From Banduia mediterranea (GTDB lineage Bacteria; Pseudomonadota; Gammaproteobacteria; Nevskiales; Nevskiaceae): DNA of 64,000 nucleotides. Positions 8,542 to 16,715 of the stretch are shown piece after piece. The stretch's first letter is position 1. The number at the start of each line of letters is the position of its first letter. The notes below the pieces were generated by a model that was not told the DNA's origin, did not search any database, and saw only the letters and a list, made by a program, of their open reading frames with translations. The stretch is from NCBI RefSeq assembly GCF_031846245.1, contig NZ_JAVRIC010000012.1:1-64000 (forward strand), in the 5' to 3' direction. The position numbers and the translations under genes were made by a program.

Positions 8542-9579
8542 TTACCGTCGGCGATCGAATGCGGGAATCTGCATGGTCGTGCAATGCAGGCTGCCGTACT
8601 GGTGGATCAGCGCGCGGCAGTTCACGCCGACGATCGTCCGGTCCGGAAAGGCCTCGCGCAGATGGGCGATGGCGAGATCGTCCATCGGGTCATCGTAGGT
8701 CGGCACCAGCACACCGCCGTTGACGATCAGGAAGTTCGCATAACCGGCCGGCAGGCGGCGGCCGTCCGCATCCAGAATCGGAGCCGGCAGGGGCAATGGA
8801 ATCAGGCGGTAGGGCTGGCCGTCCGCACGCGACAGGCCGGCCAGTTCCTGGGCCATGCCGGTCAGCAGCGCGTAGTGCGGGTCGGAGGTGTCCTCGCAGG
8901 CCTGGTACGCGATCGTGTCCACGCTGCAGAACCGTGCCAGCGTGTCGATATGGCCGTCGGTATCGTCGCCAAGCAGGTCGCCGTGCTTGAGCCACAGCAC
9001 GCGATCCACGCCCAGCATCAGCTTGAGCCGCGATTCGATGCCAGATTTGTCGTAGTCCGGATTGCGCGTGGGCGTCAGCAGACAGCGTTCCGTGGTCAGC
9101 AGCGTGCCGATGCCGTCGGATTCGATGCCGCCACCCTCAAGCACGAAATCGACGGATTCCAGCGTATAGCCTTCGAACGCACCGGCCGCGTGCAGCTTCT
9201 TGCTGATGAGATTGTCACGGTCTGCAGAGAACTTGCCGCCCCAGCCATTGAAGCGGAAGTCCAGCATCACCGGTGTACCGTTTCGAAACACCGTGATCGG
9301 TCCATGATCGCGCGCCCAGACGTCATCGCTGGCGGCGGCGTAGATCCACAGGCGGTCCGGCGGTATGCCGGCTTCGATCAAGCGCTGTTGCAGGTCCACG
9401 GTCCCGGATTCGCGGCTGATGATCAGCGGCGCGAACCGGGCGATCGCGCAGGCCAGTTCCACGAAGTTGGTTTCCACCGCATCGAAGATGCCGGCGAAAT
9501 CGCCATCGGCGCGCGGCCAGGTCAGCATCACCGCGATTTGCGGATGCCACTCGGCGGGCAGGACGGTTGAGGTCGGCAT
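8542..9579 (-). CDS. aguA: Agmatine deiminase
   Basis: Converts agmatine to N-carbamoylputrescine and ammonia in the cytoplasm. The 345-residue protein is a guanidino-modifying enzyme of the PAD family, with WPRADGDF near the start, VWARDHGP (Asp91), NGWGGKF, the acidic cluster FVLEGGGIESDG (Glu149), DDTDGHIDT (His210) and the nucleophile Cys333 in LHCTTMQIP. ATG 9579 matches the usual family N-terminus; the frame remains open further upstream but the extra residues are low-complexity Pro. It forms a two-gene operon with aguB. Confidence 0.95.
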   Translation of the reverse strand: MPTSTVLPAEWHPQIAVMLTWPRADGDFAGIFDAVETNFVELACAIARFAPLIISRESGTVDLQQRLIEAGIPPDRLWIYAAASDDVWARDHGPITVFRNGTPVMLDFRFNGWGGKFSADRDNLISKKLHAAGAFEGYTLESVDFVLEGGGIESDGIGTLLTTERCLLTPTRNPDYDKSGIESRLKLMLGVDRVLWLKHGDLLGDDTDGHIDTLARFCSVDTIAYQACEDTSDPHYALLTGMAQELAGLSRADGQPYRLIPLPLPAPILDADGRRLPAGYANFLIVNGGVLVPTYDDPMDDLAIAHLREAFPDRTIVGVNCRALIHQYGSLHCTTMQIPAFDRRR

Positions 9580-9645
9580 GGGCGTTCCGGGCGGAGGTTG
9601 GGGAGGCAAAGTCGCCGAGGGTGGCCGCGCCTGCGGCACCTTGAA

Positions 9646-9674
9646 AAACGCCCCGGCCAAGGGCCGGGGCGCGC
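9646..9674 (-). terminator. Rho-independent terminator of the 9700-10020 gene
   Basis: On the minus strand GCCCCGGCC and GGCCGGGGC form a 9-bp stem around a short loop (CTT), followed by GTTTTTC. It lies about 25 bp downstream of the minus-strand gene ending at 9700 and upstream of aguA. Confidence 0.8.
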
Positions 9675-9699
9675 AGTTTAGCGGATTGGTGCGTCGAGT

Positions 9700-10020
9700 T
9701 TAGGGTACGAGCCGGTCGCGATGGGCCACGGGAGGGGGGGCTCCGGGCACGACGGCATCAATTACCCGATCTTTCTCGAAAAACACCGAAAAGCCATCGT
9801 AGTTCCAGCGGTTGATCAGTGGCTGCTTGGGCGCGGTGCCGCCTGCTGCGGAGCGGCTGGCCGGTTCGCCGTAGCGGCGCTGTACCTCGGCCATGCTGGT
9901 GCCGCGAGTCGGGAGCGTGAGCTTGGCTTGCGCGGCTCCAGTTTCGGGCGCGCTCAATACTTCGGCGGTCGCGCAAGCGGCCCAGGCCAGCATCAGTCCA
10001 GAAATCAGAAAACGCAGCAT
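9700..10020 (-). CDS. Small secreted conserved hypothetical protein
   Basis: A 106-residue protein with an N-terminal signal peptide (MLRFLISGLMLAWAACATA, probable cleavage after Ala19). The mature part has TLPTRGTSMAEVQRRYGEP, then NRWNYDGFSVFFEKDRVIDAVV. This layout (a short MxxVxxxxGxP helix, then a Tyr/Phe-rich strand pair) recalls the small BamE/SmpA-like fold, but I cannot assign it. It is probably periplasmic and monocistronic, with its own terminator downstream. Confidence 0.75.
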   Translation of the reverse strand: MLRFLISGLMLAWAACATAEVLSAPETGAAQAKLTLPTRGTSMAEVQRRYGEPASRSAAGGTAPKQPLINRWNYDGFSVFFEKDRVIDAVVPGAPPPVAHRDRLVP

Positions 10021-10088
10021 GTGTATGGCCTCCGGAGTTCGTTCGGACTATAGCATTGCCGCAAATCACCGCCCCAAAGTCGTGTGGT

Positions 10089-11237
10089 TCACGTCGCCTT
10101 CTGCAAGTCCTCGATCATCGCCGAAAGAAAGCGCGTGGCTTCGCCGCCGGTCACGCAGCGGTGGTCGAAGCTGACCGACAGCGGCAGGATCCTGGCGATG
10201 GTGATCTGACCATCGATCGGGACCACCGCATCGCGAGTCGAACCGGCGGCGACGATCGCGACGGTGGGCGGCACCACCACTGGCGTCGCGTACTTGCCGC
10301 CGAATCGGCCGAAGTTGGACAGGGTGATGGTGTAGCCGCGCAGTTCCTCGGGTGGCATCGTGCGGCTCTGGGCGGCCTCCTTCATTTTCACCAGGCCGGC
10401 GCGCAGCGAGGCTTCGTCGCGGTTGGCGACGTCCTGCAATACGGCGACGAACAGGCCCTCGTCGGTATCCACGGCCATGCCGACGTGAATCTTGCCGAGC
10501 ACGCGTCGGCCGATGTCGTGCTGGTCGTACCAGGCATTGAGCGAGGGTTCGCGTTTGCAAGCGGCCACCAGAGCGCGCAGCAGACGCATGGTCAGATCCT
10601 GCTTGCCTTGCCAGGCGTGAAGCACGGCGTCGTCGGTGACGGTCGCCGTGGCGATCTCGTCACGCGCCTGCGACATGGCGTTGGCCATGGCCTTGCGCGG
10701 TCCGCGCAGTTTTTCCAGTGGCCCGACCTCGCTCAGCACCTTGTGCACGCGTTGCACGTCGGCCGCGGTGATCATGCCTTCGGGCCCGGTGGCGGTGATG
10801 ATCGTCAGGTCCACATTGAGGCGGTGCGCCAGCGCTCGTACCGCGGGTGTCACCTTGAGTCCGCCCGCCGTCCCGACGCGCGTAGCCCTTTCGGCGACGA
10901 CCTCGTTGCCCTGCTTCATGGCGCCGACGACCACGCCGGTATCGCGGATCGCTTCGGATTCGGCTTCGGTGGTTGCCGGCGCAGGCGCTGCCTGCACGAC
11001 TTCATCGCCTTCGAACTCAACCAGGGGTTTGCCGACCTCGACGGTGTCGCCATCGGCCGCGCACAGCCTGGCGATGCGCCCGGTCACCGGACTCGGCACC
11101 TCGACCACGGCCTTGGCGGTTTCGACCGAAACCAGCGGCTGGTCGACCTTGACCTCGTCGCCGACCTTGACCAGCCATTCGCGGATATCGGCTTCCTGCA
11201 GGCCTTCGCCGAGATCCGGTAATTTGAAGATGCTCAT
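10089..11237 (-). CDS. Dihydrolipoamide acyltransferase (E2) of branched-chain 2-oxoacid dehydrogenase
   Basis: The E2 core transfers acyl groups from E1 to CoA. The 382-residue protein has one lipoyl domain (Lys42 in SVETAKAVVEVPSP), a hinge, a peripheral-subunit-binding domain (about 128-165, KVTPAVRALAHRLNVDL) and a C-terminal catalytic domain. The catalytic motif reads SFDHRCVTGGE (His359) rather than the textbook HRxxDG; such variants occur in this E2 branch. GGAG lies upstream of ATG 11237. The E1 genes lie upstream, separated by a toxin-antitoxin pair. No E3 gene is in the window. Branched-chain specificity is inferred from the two-gene E1 and the overall type. Confidence 0.9.
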   Translation of the reverse strand: MSIFKLPDLGEGLQEADIREWLVKVGDEVKVDQPLVSVETAKAVVEVPSPVTGRIARLCAADGDTVEVGKPLVEFEGDEVVQAAPAPATTEAESEAIRDTGVVVGAMKQGNEVVAERATRVGTAGGLKVTPAVRALAHRLNVDLTIITATGPEGMITAADVQRVHKVLSEVGPLEKLRGPRKAMANAMSQARDEIATATVTDDAVLHAWQGKQDLTMRLLRALVAACKREPSLNAWYDQHDIGRRVLGKIHVGMAVDTDEGLFVAVLQDVANRDEASLRAGLVKMKEAAQSRTMPPEELRGYTITLSNFGRFGGKYATPVVVPPTVAIVAAGSTRDAVVPIDGQITIARILPLSVSFDHRCVTGGEATRFLSAMIEDLQKAT

Positions 11238-11300
11238 GGGTTCTCCTTCTTGGGCGCAAGTCTTGTCGCTTGCCCGCCCATTGCTATTCCGTTCTCGAGT

Positions 11301-11522
11301 TCACGCTGAAAAATGTGCGTCGAGCTTGTCCAGCGCCTTCAAGCCGTCCTCGACCGAGCCATTGGCCGCGAGCGCACGAAATCGTGTCTCAGCGTCGAAC
11401 TCGGCAATGGCCTGCGTCGAAAATTCCTCGATGAGCTTGTTGATACTGATGTTCCGGCGCTTCGCGAGCGACTTCAGTCGCAGGTGTTTGTCGTCGGGTA
11501 AGCGAATGGTCAGTGTCGCCAT
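11301..11522 (-). CDS. Ribbon-helix-helix antitoxin
   Basis: A 73-residue protein starting MATLTIRLPDDKHLRLKSLA, a CopG/Arc ribbon-helix-helix DNA-binding fold, followed by a helix (NISINKLIEEFSTQAI) and an acidic C-terminus that would bind the toxin. It starts 4 bp after the stop of the PIN-domain gene, with a GAGG ribosome site inside the toxin's last codons. Known RHH/PIN pairs usually regulate their own promoter. Here the toxin is promoter-proximal, the less common order. Confidence 0.85.
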   Translation of the reverse strand: MATLTIRLPDDKHLRLKSLAKRRNISINKLIEEFSTQAIAEFDAETRFRALAANGSVEDGLKALDKLDAHFSA

Positions 11523-11526
11523 TGGG

Positions 11527-11949
11527 CTACCTCTTCAATAGAGCTTCGGGCGTGACTACATTGATGTCGGCGAATTTGAGCTCGCCGCGTGCCAGATTGC
11601 GAAGATTGTTCGTGATCAGCCATTGAGCCTGACCGGCGACGGCGAGCTCGATCAAATGGTTGTCGCCTTCGTCGCGCAGGTTGGGGCGCCACAAAAAGTA
11701 AATCGACACCCACTCGCTGGTTGAATACAAAGCGTTCAAAAGGCTCCGGATTTCAAGTGAGTCGAGCGGGCAGGATCTGCGGATATCCGGCCTGCTCGGC
11801 ACATCCTCATATTCACTGAACAGCGCGTTTCCGATCAGCAGCCGGTAGCGGCCAGTCAAGCACCCGCGCAGAATCTCGCGAGCGGGTCCCGTTCGGCCGA
11901 TCAGTGCCGCAATCAGCACGCTTGTATCGATGACGATCCGTTGCTGCAT
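11527..11949 (-). CDS. PIN-domain toxin (putative endoribonuclease)
   Basis: A 140-residue PIN-domain protein. Its acidic metal-site residues are Asp8 (RIVIDTSVLIAAL), Glu46 (LFSEYEDV) and Asp93/Asp96 (LRDEGDNHLIELA), with NN at 114-115 in place of the common terminal Asp position. The type is the COG1569 'putative toxin component, PIN family'. It precedes the RHH antitoxin with a 4-bp gap. No Shine-Dalgarno sequence is obvious before the ATG at 11949. The pair sits inside a metabolic operon. Confidence 0.85.
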   Translation of the reverse strand: MQQRIVIDTSVLIAALIGRTGPAREILRGCLTGRYRLLIGNALFSEYEDVPSRPDIRRSCPLDSLEIRSLLNALYSTSEWVSIYFLWRPNLRDEGDNHLIELAVAGQAQWLITNNLRNLARGELKFADINVVTPEALLKR

Positions 11950-11999
11950 TGATGCAATGGTTGCGCATATGCTGTCATCCGTAAAGCTGTACGCCGGGC

Positions 12000-13010
12000 T
12001 CAGCCCAGCGGCGCCACTTCGAAGACCTTGCGCACCTCGACGAGGATGCGCTGCATGTCCGGGATGTAGGCGCGCTCGCGCCGCGCCAGCGGCATGATCG
12101 TGTCGTAGCCGGAAACGCGCATCACCGGCGCGAACAGTGTCAGCAGGCCGTGCTCGGCGAGGTTGGCGGCAATCTCGGAGGCCCAGCCGCCGGCGCGCGG
12201 TGATTCCTGGATGATCACGCAGCGGCCGGTCTTGCTCACGGATTCGAGGATCGTGCCCATGTCCAGGGGCTTGAGTGTCGCTATGTCAACCACTTCGGCG
12301 GAGATGCCTTCCTCGGCCAGGGCGTCGGCCGCCAGCCGCGTCTCGTGCATCATCGCGCCCCAGGACACCAGGGTGATGTCGGTGCCGTCGCGTTCGATGA
12401 AGCATTCGTCCAGCGGCAGGGCTTCGCCGTTGTCCTCGATCGATTGCTTGAACAGCCGGTAGATGCGGGTCGGCTCCAGGAAGATCACCGGGTCCGGATC
12501 GCGCATTGCGGCCAGCAAAAGACCGTAGGCGCGGCTCGGCGAGGACGGACACACCACACGCAGTCCCGGCATGTGGGCGAAGGTGGTTTCCAGGGATTCG
12601 GAATGATGTTCCGGGGCGTGGATGCCGCCGCCATTCGGCGCGCGGATCACCATCGGGCAGGACAGACGCCCGCGCGTACGGTTGCGGTAGCGGCTGGCGT
12701 GGTTGACTACCTGATCGACGCAGGGATACATGAAGCCCGAAAACTGGATTTCGGCGACGGGTTTGAGGCCCTGCGTCGACAGGCCGATCGCCATCGCGGC
12801 GATCAGGGTTTCGGCCAGCGGTGTGTCGATCACGCGATCCGGGCCGAATTCGTCGAGCAGGCCGACGGTGGCGCGGAACACGCCGCCGTTGCGGCCGATG
12901 TCCTCGCCGAGCATGACCACATCCGGATCGCGCCGCATCTCCGAGCGCAGCGCCAGATTGATCGCCTCGATCAGGGCCAGGTTGGCGACTTCGGTCTTGG
13001 TGCCGTCCAT
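12000..13010 (-). CDS. 2-oxoacid dehydrogenase E1 component, beta subunit
   Basis: The 336-residue beta subunit of a thiamine-diphosphate-dependent E1 (transketolase-like central and C-terminal domains). Typical segments are NLALIEAINLALRSEM, VVMLGEDIGRNGGVFRAT, PLAETLIAAMAIGLSTQG and EIQFSGFMYPCVDQVVNHAS. With the alpha subunit it decarboxylates branched-chain 2-oxoacids and acylates the E2 lipoyl group. Its start overlaps the alpha-subunit stop (ATGA at 13010), so the two are translated together, as suits a 1:1 heterotetramer. Confidence 0.93.
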   Translation of the reverse strand: MDGTKTEVANLALIEAINLALRSEMRRDPDVVMLGEDIGRNGGVFRATVGLLDEFGPDRVIDTPLAETLIAAMAIGLSTQGLKPVAEIQFSGFMYPCVDQVVNHASRYRNRTRGRLSCPMVIRAPNGGGIHAPEHHSESLETTFAHMPGLRVVCPSSPSRAYGLLLAAMRDPDPVIFLEPTRIYRLFKQSIEDNGEALPLDECFIERDGTDITLVSWGAMMHETRLAADALAEEGISAEVVDIATLKPLDMGTILESVSKTGRCVIIQESPRAGGWASEIAANLAEHGLLTLFAPVMRVSGYDTIMPLARRERAYIPDMQRILVEVRKVFEVAPLG

Positions 13011-14119
13011 CAGTGCGCCCCCTCGACCGGTCCGCGTGCCGCCACTTCCTCGCGCTGCCAGTGCATCGAGGTCGGCAGTTCGGCATAGAGATGATCGAAG
13101 ATCGTTTCCGGCGGTTCGGCCTCCATGGCGGTGAAGGCTTGAGCTGCGGATTCCGCTGCCGCCACTGCTTCGCTCTGTAGCGACTCCTCGTCTGCGCTGC
13201 TCCAGGCGTTCTGCGATTCGAGATAGGCGCGCAGCCGTTTGATCGGACAGCGCGCCCAGGCGGCCTTGACCTCGTCCTCGCTGCGGTAGCGGCGCGCATC
13301 GTCGGCGGTGGTGTGGTCGTGCAGGCGGTAGGTGATGGCCTCCACCAGTTGCGGCCCTTCGCCGGCTCGTGCCGCCGCGATCGCCTGGTTCAGGATTTCA
13401 TAGGTGGCGATAGCGTCGTTGCCGTCGACCTGCTGGCCGATGATGCCGCCGGCGATGCCCTTCTGCGCCAGGGTCTGCGCGCCGGTCTGTTTGTCGCGCG
13501 GCAGCGAGATCGCCCACTGGTTGTTGGTCACCAGAAACACGATCGGCAGGTTCCAGACCTTGGCCGAGCTGACGGCCTCGTAGAAATCGCCCTTGCTGGT
13601 GGCGCCGTCACCGCAGGACGCCAGTACCACGCGGTCCTGCTTGCGCAGCCGGAACGCGTAGGCGACGCCGATGGCGTGCGGCACGTGTGTGGCGATCGGT
13701 ACCGAAAGCGGATAGTCCTGGCGCGCCGAGTCGGCGGCGTAGTCCATGCCGCGCTCGTCGCCTCCCCAATAGAGCAGGATCTCGGTCATGCTCACGCCGC
13801 GCAGGAACTGCGCCGCGTATTCGCGATAGGCGGGGATGTAGACATCGTCGGCGCGCAGCGCCATGCCGACGGCAGTGCCCACGGCTTCCTGACCGAGGCA
13901 GGCGGCGTAGGTGCCGAGCTGCCCGGTTCTCTGCAGGGCCACGGCTTTCTTGTCGAAGGCGCGGGTGCGCACCATGCTGCGGTACATGCTCCTGACGCGA
14001 TCCGGGTCCGCTGCCCCGTCCGGCAGGGCCGCCAGGGGGCGGCCCTCGGTATCCAGATACCGTGTCAGGATGATTTCAAAGCTCGCGACACGCTTGATCG
14101 CGTCTTTCGGTTCGTTCAC
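13010..14119 (-). CDS. 2-oxoacid dehydrogenase E1 component, alpha subunit
   Basis: The 369-residue E1 alpha subunit. It has the thiamine-diphosphate motif GDGATSKGDFYEAVSSAKVW followed by LPIVFLVTNNQWAIS, and the phosphorylation-loop region YRLHDHTTADDARRYR typical of the branched-chain enzyme. The frame opens at a GTG at 14134. A second GTG at 14119 has a better-spaced GAGGT ribosome site, so I use it. It is the first gene of the operon; the branched-chain assignment is by motif pattern and E1 organisation. Confidence 0.92.
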   Translation of the reverse strand: MNEPKDAIKRVASFEIILTRYLDTEGRPLAALPDGAADPDRVRSMYRSMVRTRAFDKKAVALQRTGQLGTYAACLGQEAVGTAVGMALRADDVYIPAYREYAAQFLRGVSMTEILLYWGGDERGMDYAADSARQDYPLSVPIATHVPHAIGVAYAFRLRKQDRVVLASCGDGATSKGDFYEAVSSAKVWNLPIVFLVTNNQWAISLPRDKQTGAQTLAQKGIAGGIIGQQVDGNDAIATYEILNQAIAAARAGEGPQLVEAITYRLHDHTTADDARRYRSEDEVKAAWARCPIKRLRAYLESQNAWSSADEESLQSEAVAAAESAAQAFTAMEAEPPETIFDHLYAELPTSMHWQREEVAARGPVEGAH

Positions 14120-14442
14120 TTCCTCACCTCGCACAATGTCTTGGCCCGTTACGCTTCATCGCGGCGTACGGTTGACCGATTGCGCCAGTGTAGCGGCGTA
14201 GCATCGAAAGCTGCATGCGGCGATCTCGGGGATGGTTGCGATGCCGAAAATCATCTCTTTCGATCAGTCGCTTACCGGCTGGTGCCGGTCGTGCGTGATG
14301 GCACCGAGCCGGCCGGCATGAAGAGCGGCTTCTGTCACGAAACCATCAGCGTGATGTCACATCGCCCATCTAGGATGTCGGCGCGTTTGCATATTTGACC
14401 GCGCCATTTGGCGGTCTCCTAATTTTCTGAAGGGGAGCCAGC
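14120..14442. other. Divergent promoter region between the E1-alpha gene and phoX
   Basis: These 323 bp hold no convincing gene. They contain a candidate Pho box (14332-14360) and a 6-bp-stem hairpin (GACCGC at 14397-14402 with GCGGTC at 14411-14416) in the presumed phoX leader. The rest shows nothing I can name. Confidence 0.6.
14332..14360 (+). promoter_or_regulatory. Candidate Pho box upstream of phoX
   Basis: Three heptamers spaced 11 bp apart read CTGTCAC (14332), CCATCAG (14343) and ATGTCAC (14354). PhoB sites are direct repeats of CTGTCAT-like heptamers at 11-bp spacing. The outer two fit well and the middle one is poor (four of seven positions). It lies about 85-110 bp upstream of the phosphatase start. 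Confidence 0.4.
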
Positions 14443-16569
14443 TTGAGCCAGCACGATCATGATCCGGTCACCAATCGATCGGACAACGAAACTTTCGACT
14501 CTGTCCTGATCAAGTACATATCTCGTCGCGGGCTCATGCAGGGCACCGGCGGTGCCGCTGCGATGACCCTGCTGGGCAGCGTTGCTTTGGTCGCTTGCAG
14601 CGATGACGACGACAATGACGGCGGTGGCGACACGGATATGCCGACATCGCTGGGCTTTACCGCCGTTCCGCACAGCGATGCCGATACAGTCCTGATTCCG
14701 GCCGGCTATTCAGCCCGCGTCCTGTACGCGCTGGGCGATCCGATTGCCGCGGGCGTGGCCGACTATTCCAATGACGGCACGCAGGGGGACTTCGACCAGC
14801 GCTCGGGCGATCATCACGATGGGATGCACTATTTCCCGATTGACGGAAGCTCCAGCAACGGCATCATCGCCATCAACCATGAAAACCTGACGCGTGCCTA
14901 TCTGCATGCCAACGGTCCGACCGATATCGACGGCGTTCGTCCGCAGTCCGAAGTCGTCAAGGAAATGAACGCCCACGGCGTCGCAGTCTTCGAAGTCAAG
15001 GCCGAAGGCGGCGTCTGGAGCGTCGTGCAGGATTCCAGCTTCAATCGCCGCATCACGCCGTTCACCGAAATGCGCCTGAGCGGTCCGGTGGCCGGTAGCG
15101 ACTATGCCAAGACCCAGTTCTCCACCGACGGCAGCAAGACGCGCGGCACGTTCAACAATTGCGCCAACGGTTACACCCCCTGGGGCACGTATCTGAGCTG
15201 CGAGGAAAACTGGGCATACTATTTCCACCGCGACGAGGGCGATGATCGCGGCGCCAGCGAGAACGCGTTGCTGGCGCGCTATGGCATCAGTCCCGGCGCG
15301 GCCGGAAATTATGGCTGGACGACGGTGGAGGGCGATGCGTTTCAGCGTCTGGACATCACCGTCAAGGGTGCCTCGGCCGCGGTCGACTACCGCAACGAGG
15401 CCTATACCTACGGCTACATCGTCGAGATCGATCCCTACGACAAGACCGTGACTCCGGCCAAGCGTACGGCCATGGGCCGCTTCTTCCACGAAGGCTGCTG
15501 GGTCGGGCCGGTCGAAAGCGGCAAGCCGCTGGTTTTCTACATGGGCTGCGATGCGCGCAACGAATACATTTACAAGTTCGTCAGCGACCAGGCCTGGGAC
15601 TCTGCCGATGCCGATGCTGACGATCGTATGGCGGCGGGTGACAAGTATCTGGGCGCCGGTACCCTTTACGTGGCGAAGTTCAATGCCGACGGTACCGGCG
15701 AATGGCTTGAGTTGAGCCAGGGCGTTAACGGTCTGAGCGGCGACAACACGACCTATCCGTTCGCGACTCAGGCGGACGTACTGGTGGCGACCCGTCTGGC
15801 GGCCGACAGCGTCGGCGCCACACCGATGGACCGCCCCGAGTGGGGTGCGGTGAATCCGGTCAACGGTGAGGTTTACTTCACGCTGACCAATAGTTCCAGC
15901 TCGAGCAGCGGACGTGGGCAGGGCGGTGGCGGATCGTTGCCGGTCGACGCCGCAAATCCGCGCAGCTACGACGACGATGCCGATGGCGACAGCGACGGCA
16001 ACGCCAACGGCCACATCATCCGCTGGAAGGAAAACGGCGACTCCGATGCGGTGAGCTTCAACTGGGACATCTTCGCCTTCGGTTCACCGGCGGCGCTGCC
16101 GGCCAACATCAACCTGTCCCAGCTGGACGCGAGCAACGACTTCTCCAGCCCGGACGGGCTGTGGTTCGACGACGGCGGCATCCTCTGGATCCAGACCGAT
16201 GACGGTGCCTATACCGATGTCACCAACTGCATGATGCTGGCCGCGATTCCGGGTGCGGTCGGTGACGGCACCACGGTGACCACGTCCAGTGGACAGGACA
16301 GCTTCGTCGGTGTGCCGCCGGGCGATACGCTGCGTCGCTTCCTGGTAGGTCCCAAGGAATGCGAGATCACCGGTATCACCATGACGCCGGATCGCAAGAC
16401 GATGTTCGTCAACATCCAGCATCCGGGCGAGGACGGTGATGTCGCCGCGCCCAGCAGCAACTGGCCGGCGGCCAGCGGCGTGGCGACCGATGCGGGAGCG
16501 TCCGGAGCGCGTCCGCGTTCTGCCACGGTGGTGATCACCAAGGACGATGGCGGCGTCATCGGCTTGTAG
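14443..16569 (+). CDS. phoX: PhoX-family alkaline phosphatase (DUF839), Tat-exported
   Basis: A 708-residue secreted phosphomonoesterase of the PhoX (DUF839) family, whose members use Ca2+/Fe3+ cofactors. The N-terminus carries the twin-arginine motif SRRGLMQG (residues 28-35) and a hydrophobic stretch ending LVACSDDDD, so a lipoprotein-type cleavage is possible. Family segments include FDQRSGDHHDGMHYF, NHENLTRAY, TPWGTYLSCEENW and FFHEGCWVGPV. It starts at TTG 14443: an AGGGGAG is well placed 7 nt upstream and no ATG follows before the Tat motif. A Ser-rich linker (SSSSSSGRGQGGGGS) lies near residue 485. A strong terminator follows. Confidence 0.9.
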   Translation: MSQHDHDPVTNRSDNETFDSVLIKYISRRGLMQGTGGAAAMTLLGSVALVACSDDDDNDGGGDTDMPTSLGFTAVPHSDADTVLIPAGYSARVLYALGDPIAAGVADYSNDGTQGDFDQRSGDHHDGMHYFPIDGSSSNGIIAINHENLTRAYLHANGPTDIDGVRPQSEVVKEMNAHGVAVFEVKAEGGVWSVVQDSSFNRRITPFTEMRLSGPVAGSDYAKTQFSTDGSKTRGTFNNCANGYTPWGTYLSCEENWAYYFHRDEGDDRGASENALLARYGISPGAAGNYGWTTVEGDAFQRLDITVKGASAAVDYRNEAYTYGYIVEIDPYDKTVTPAKRTAMGRFFHEGCWVGPVESGKPLVFYMGCDARNEYIYKFVSDQAWDSADADADDRMAAGDKYLGAGTLYVAKFNADGTGEWLELSQGVNGLSGDNTTYPFATQADVLVATRLAADSVGATPMDRPEWGAVNPVNGEVYFTLTNSSSSSSGRGQGGGGSLPVDAANPRSYDDDADGDSDGNANGHIIRWKENGDSDAVSFNWDIFAFGSPAALPANINLSQLDASNDFSSPDGLWFDDGGILWIQTDDGAYTDVTNCMMLAAIPGAVGDGTTVTTSSGQDSFVGVPPGDTLRRFLVGPKECEITGITMTPDRKTMFVNIQHPGEDGDVAAPSSNWPAASGVATDAGASGARPRSATVVITKDDGGVIGL

Positions 16570-16601
16570 GCCTCAGCACAGCCGCAGGCGTTGCCTCGAT
16601 A

Positions 16602-16635
16602 CGAAGAACGCCCGCCCATTGGCGGGCGTTCTTCG
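16602..16635. terminator. Intrinsic terminator after phoX
   Basis: CGAAGAACGCCCGCC (16602-16616) pairs exactly with GGCGGGCGTTCTTCG (16621-16635) around a CATT loop, a 15-bp perfect stem followed by TTTG. It lies 32 bp after the phoX stop and isolates it from the lol genes. Confidence 0.85.
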
Positions 16636-16715
16636 TTTGAGTGCCCGCTTTCGGCGCGGGCGGTGGAGCGAGTGCGCACGTTTCGCACATTGCAGATGTG
16701 CTCTAATTCTTCGCC

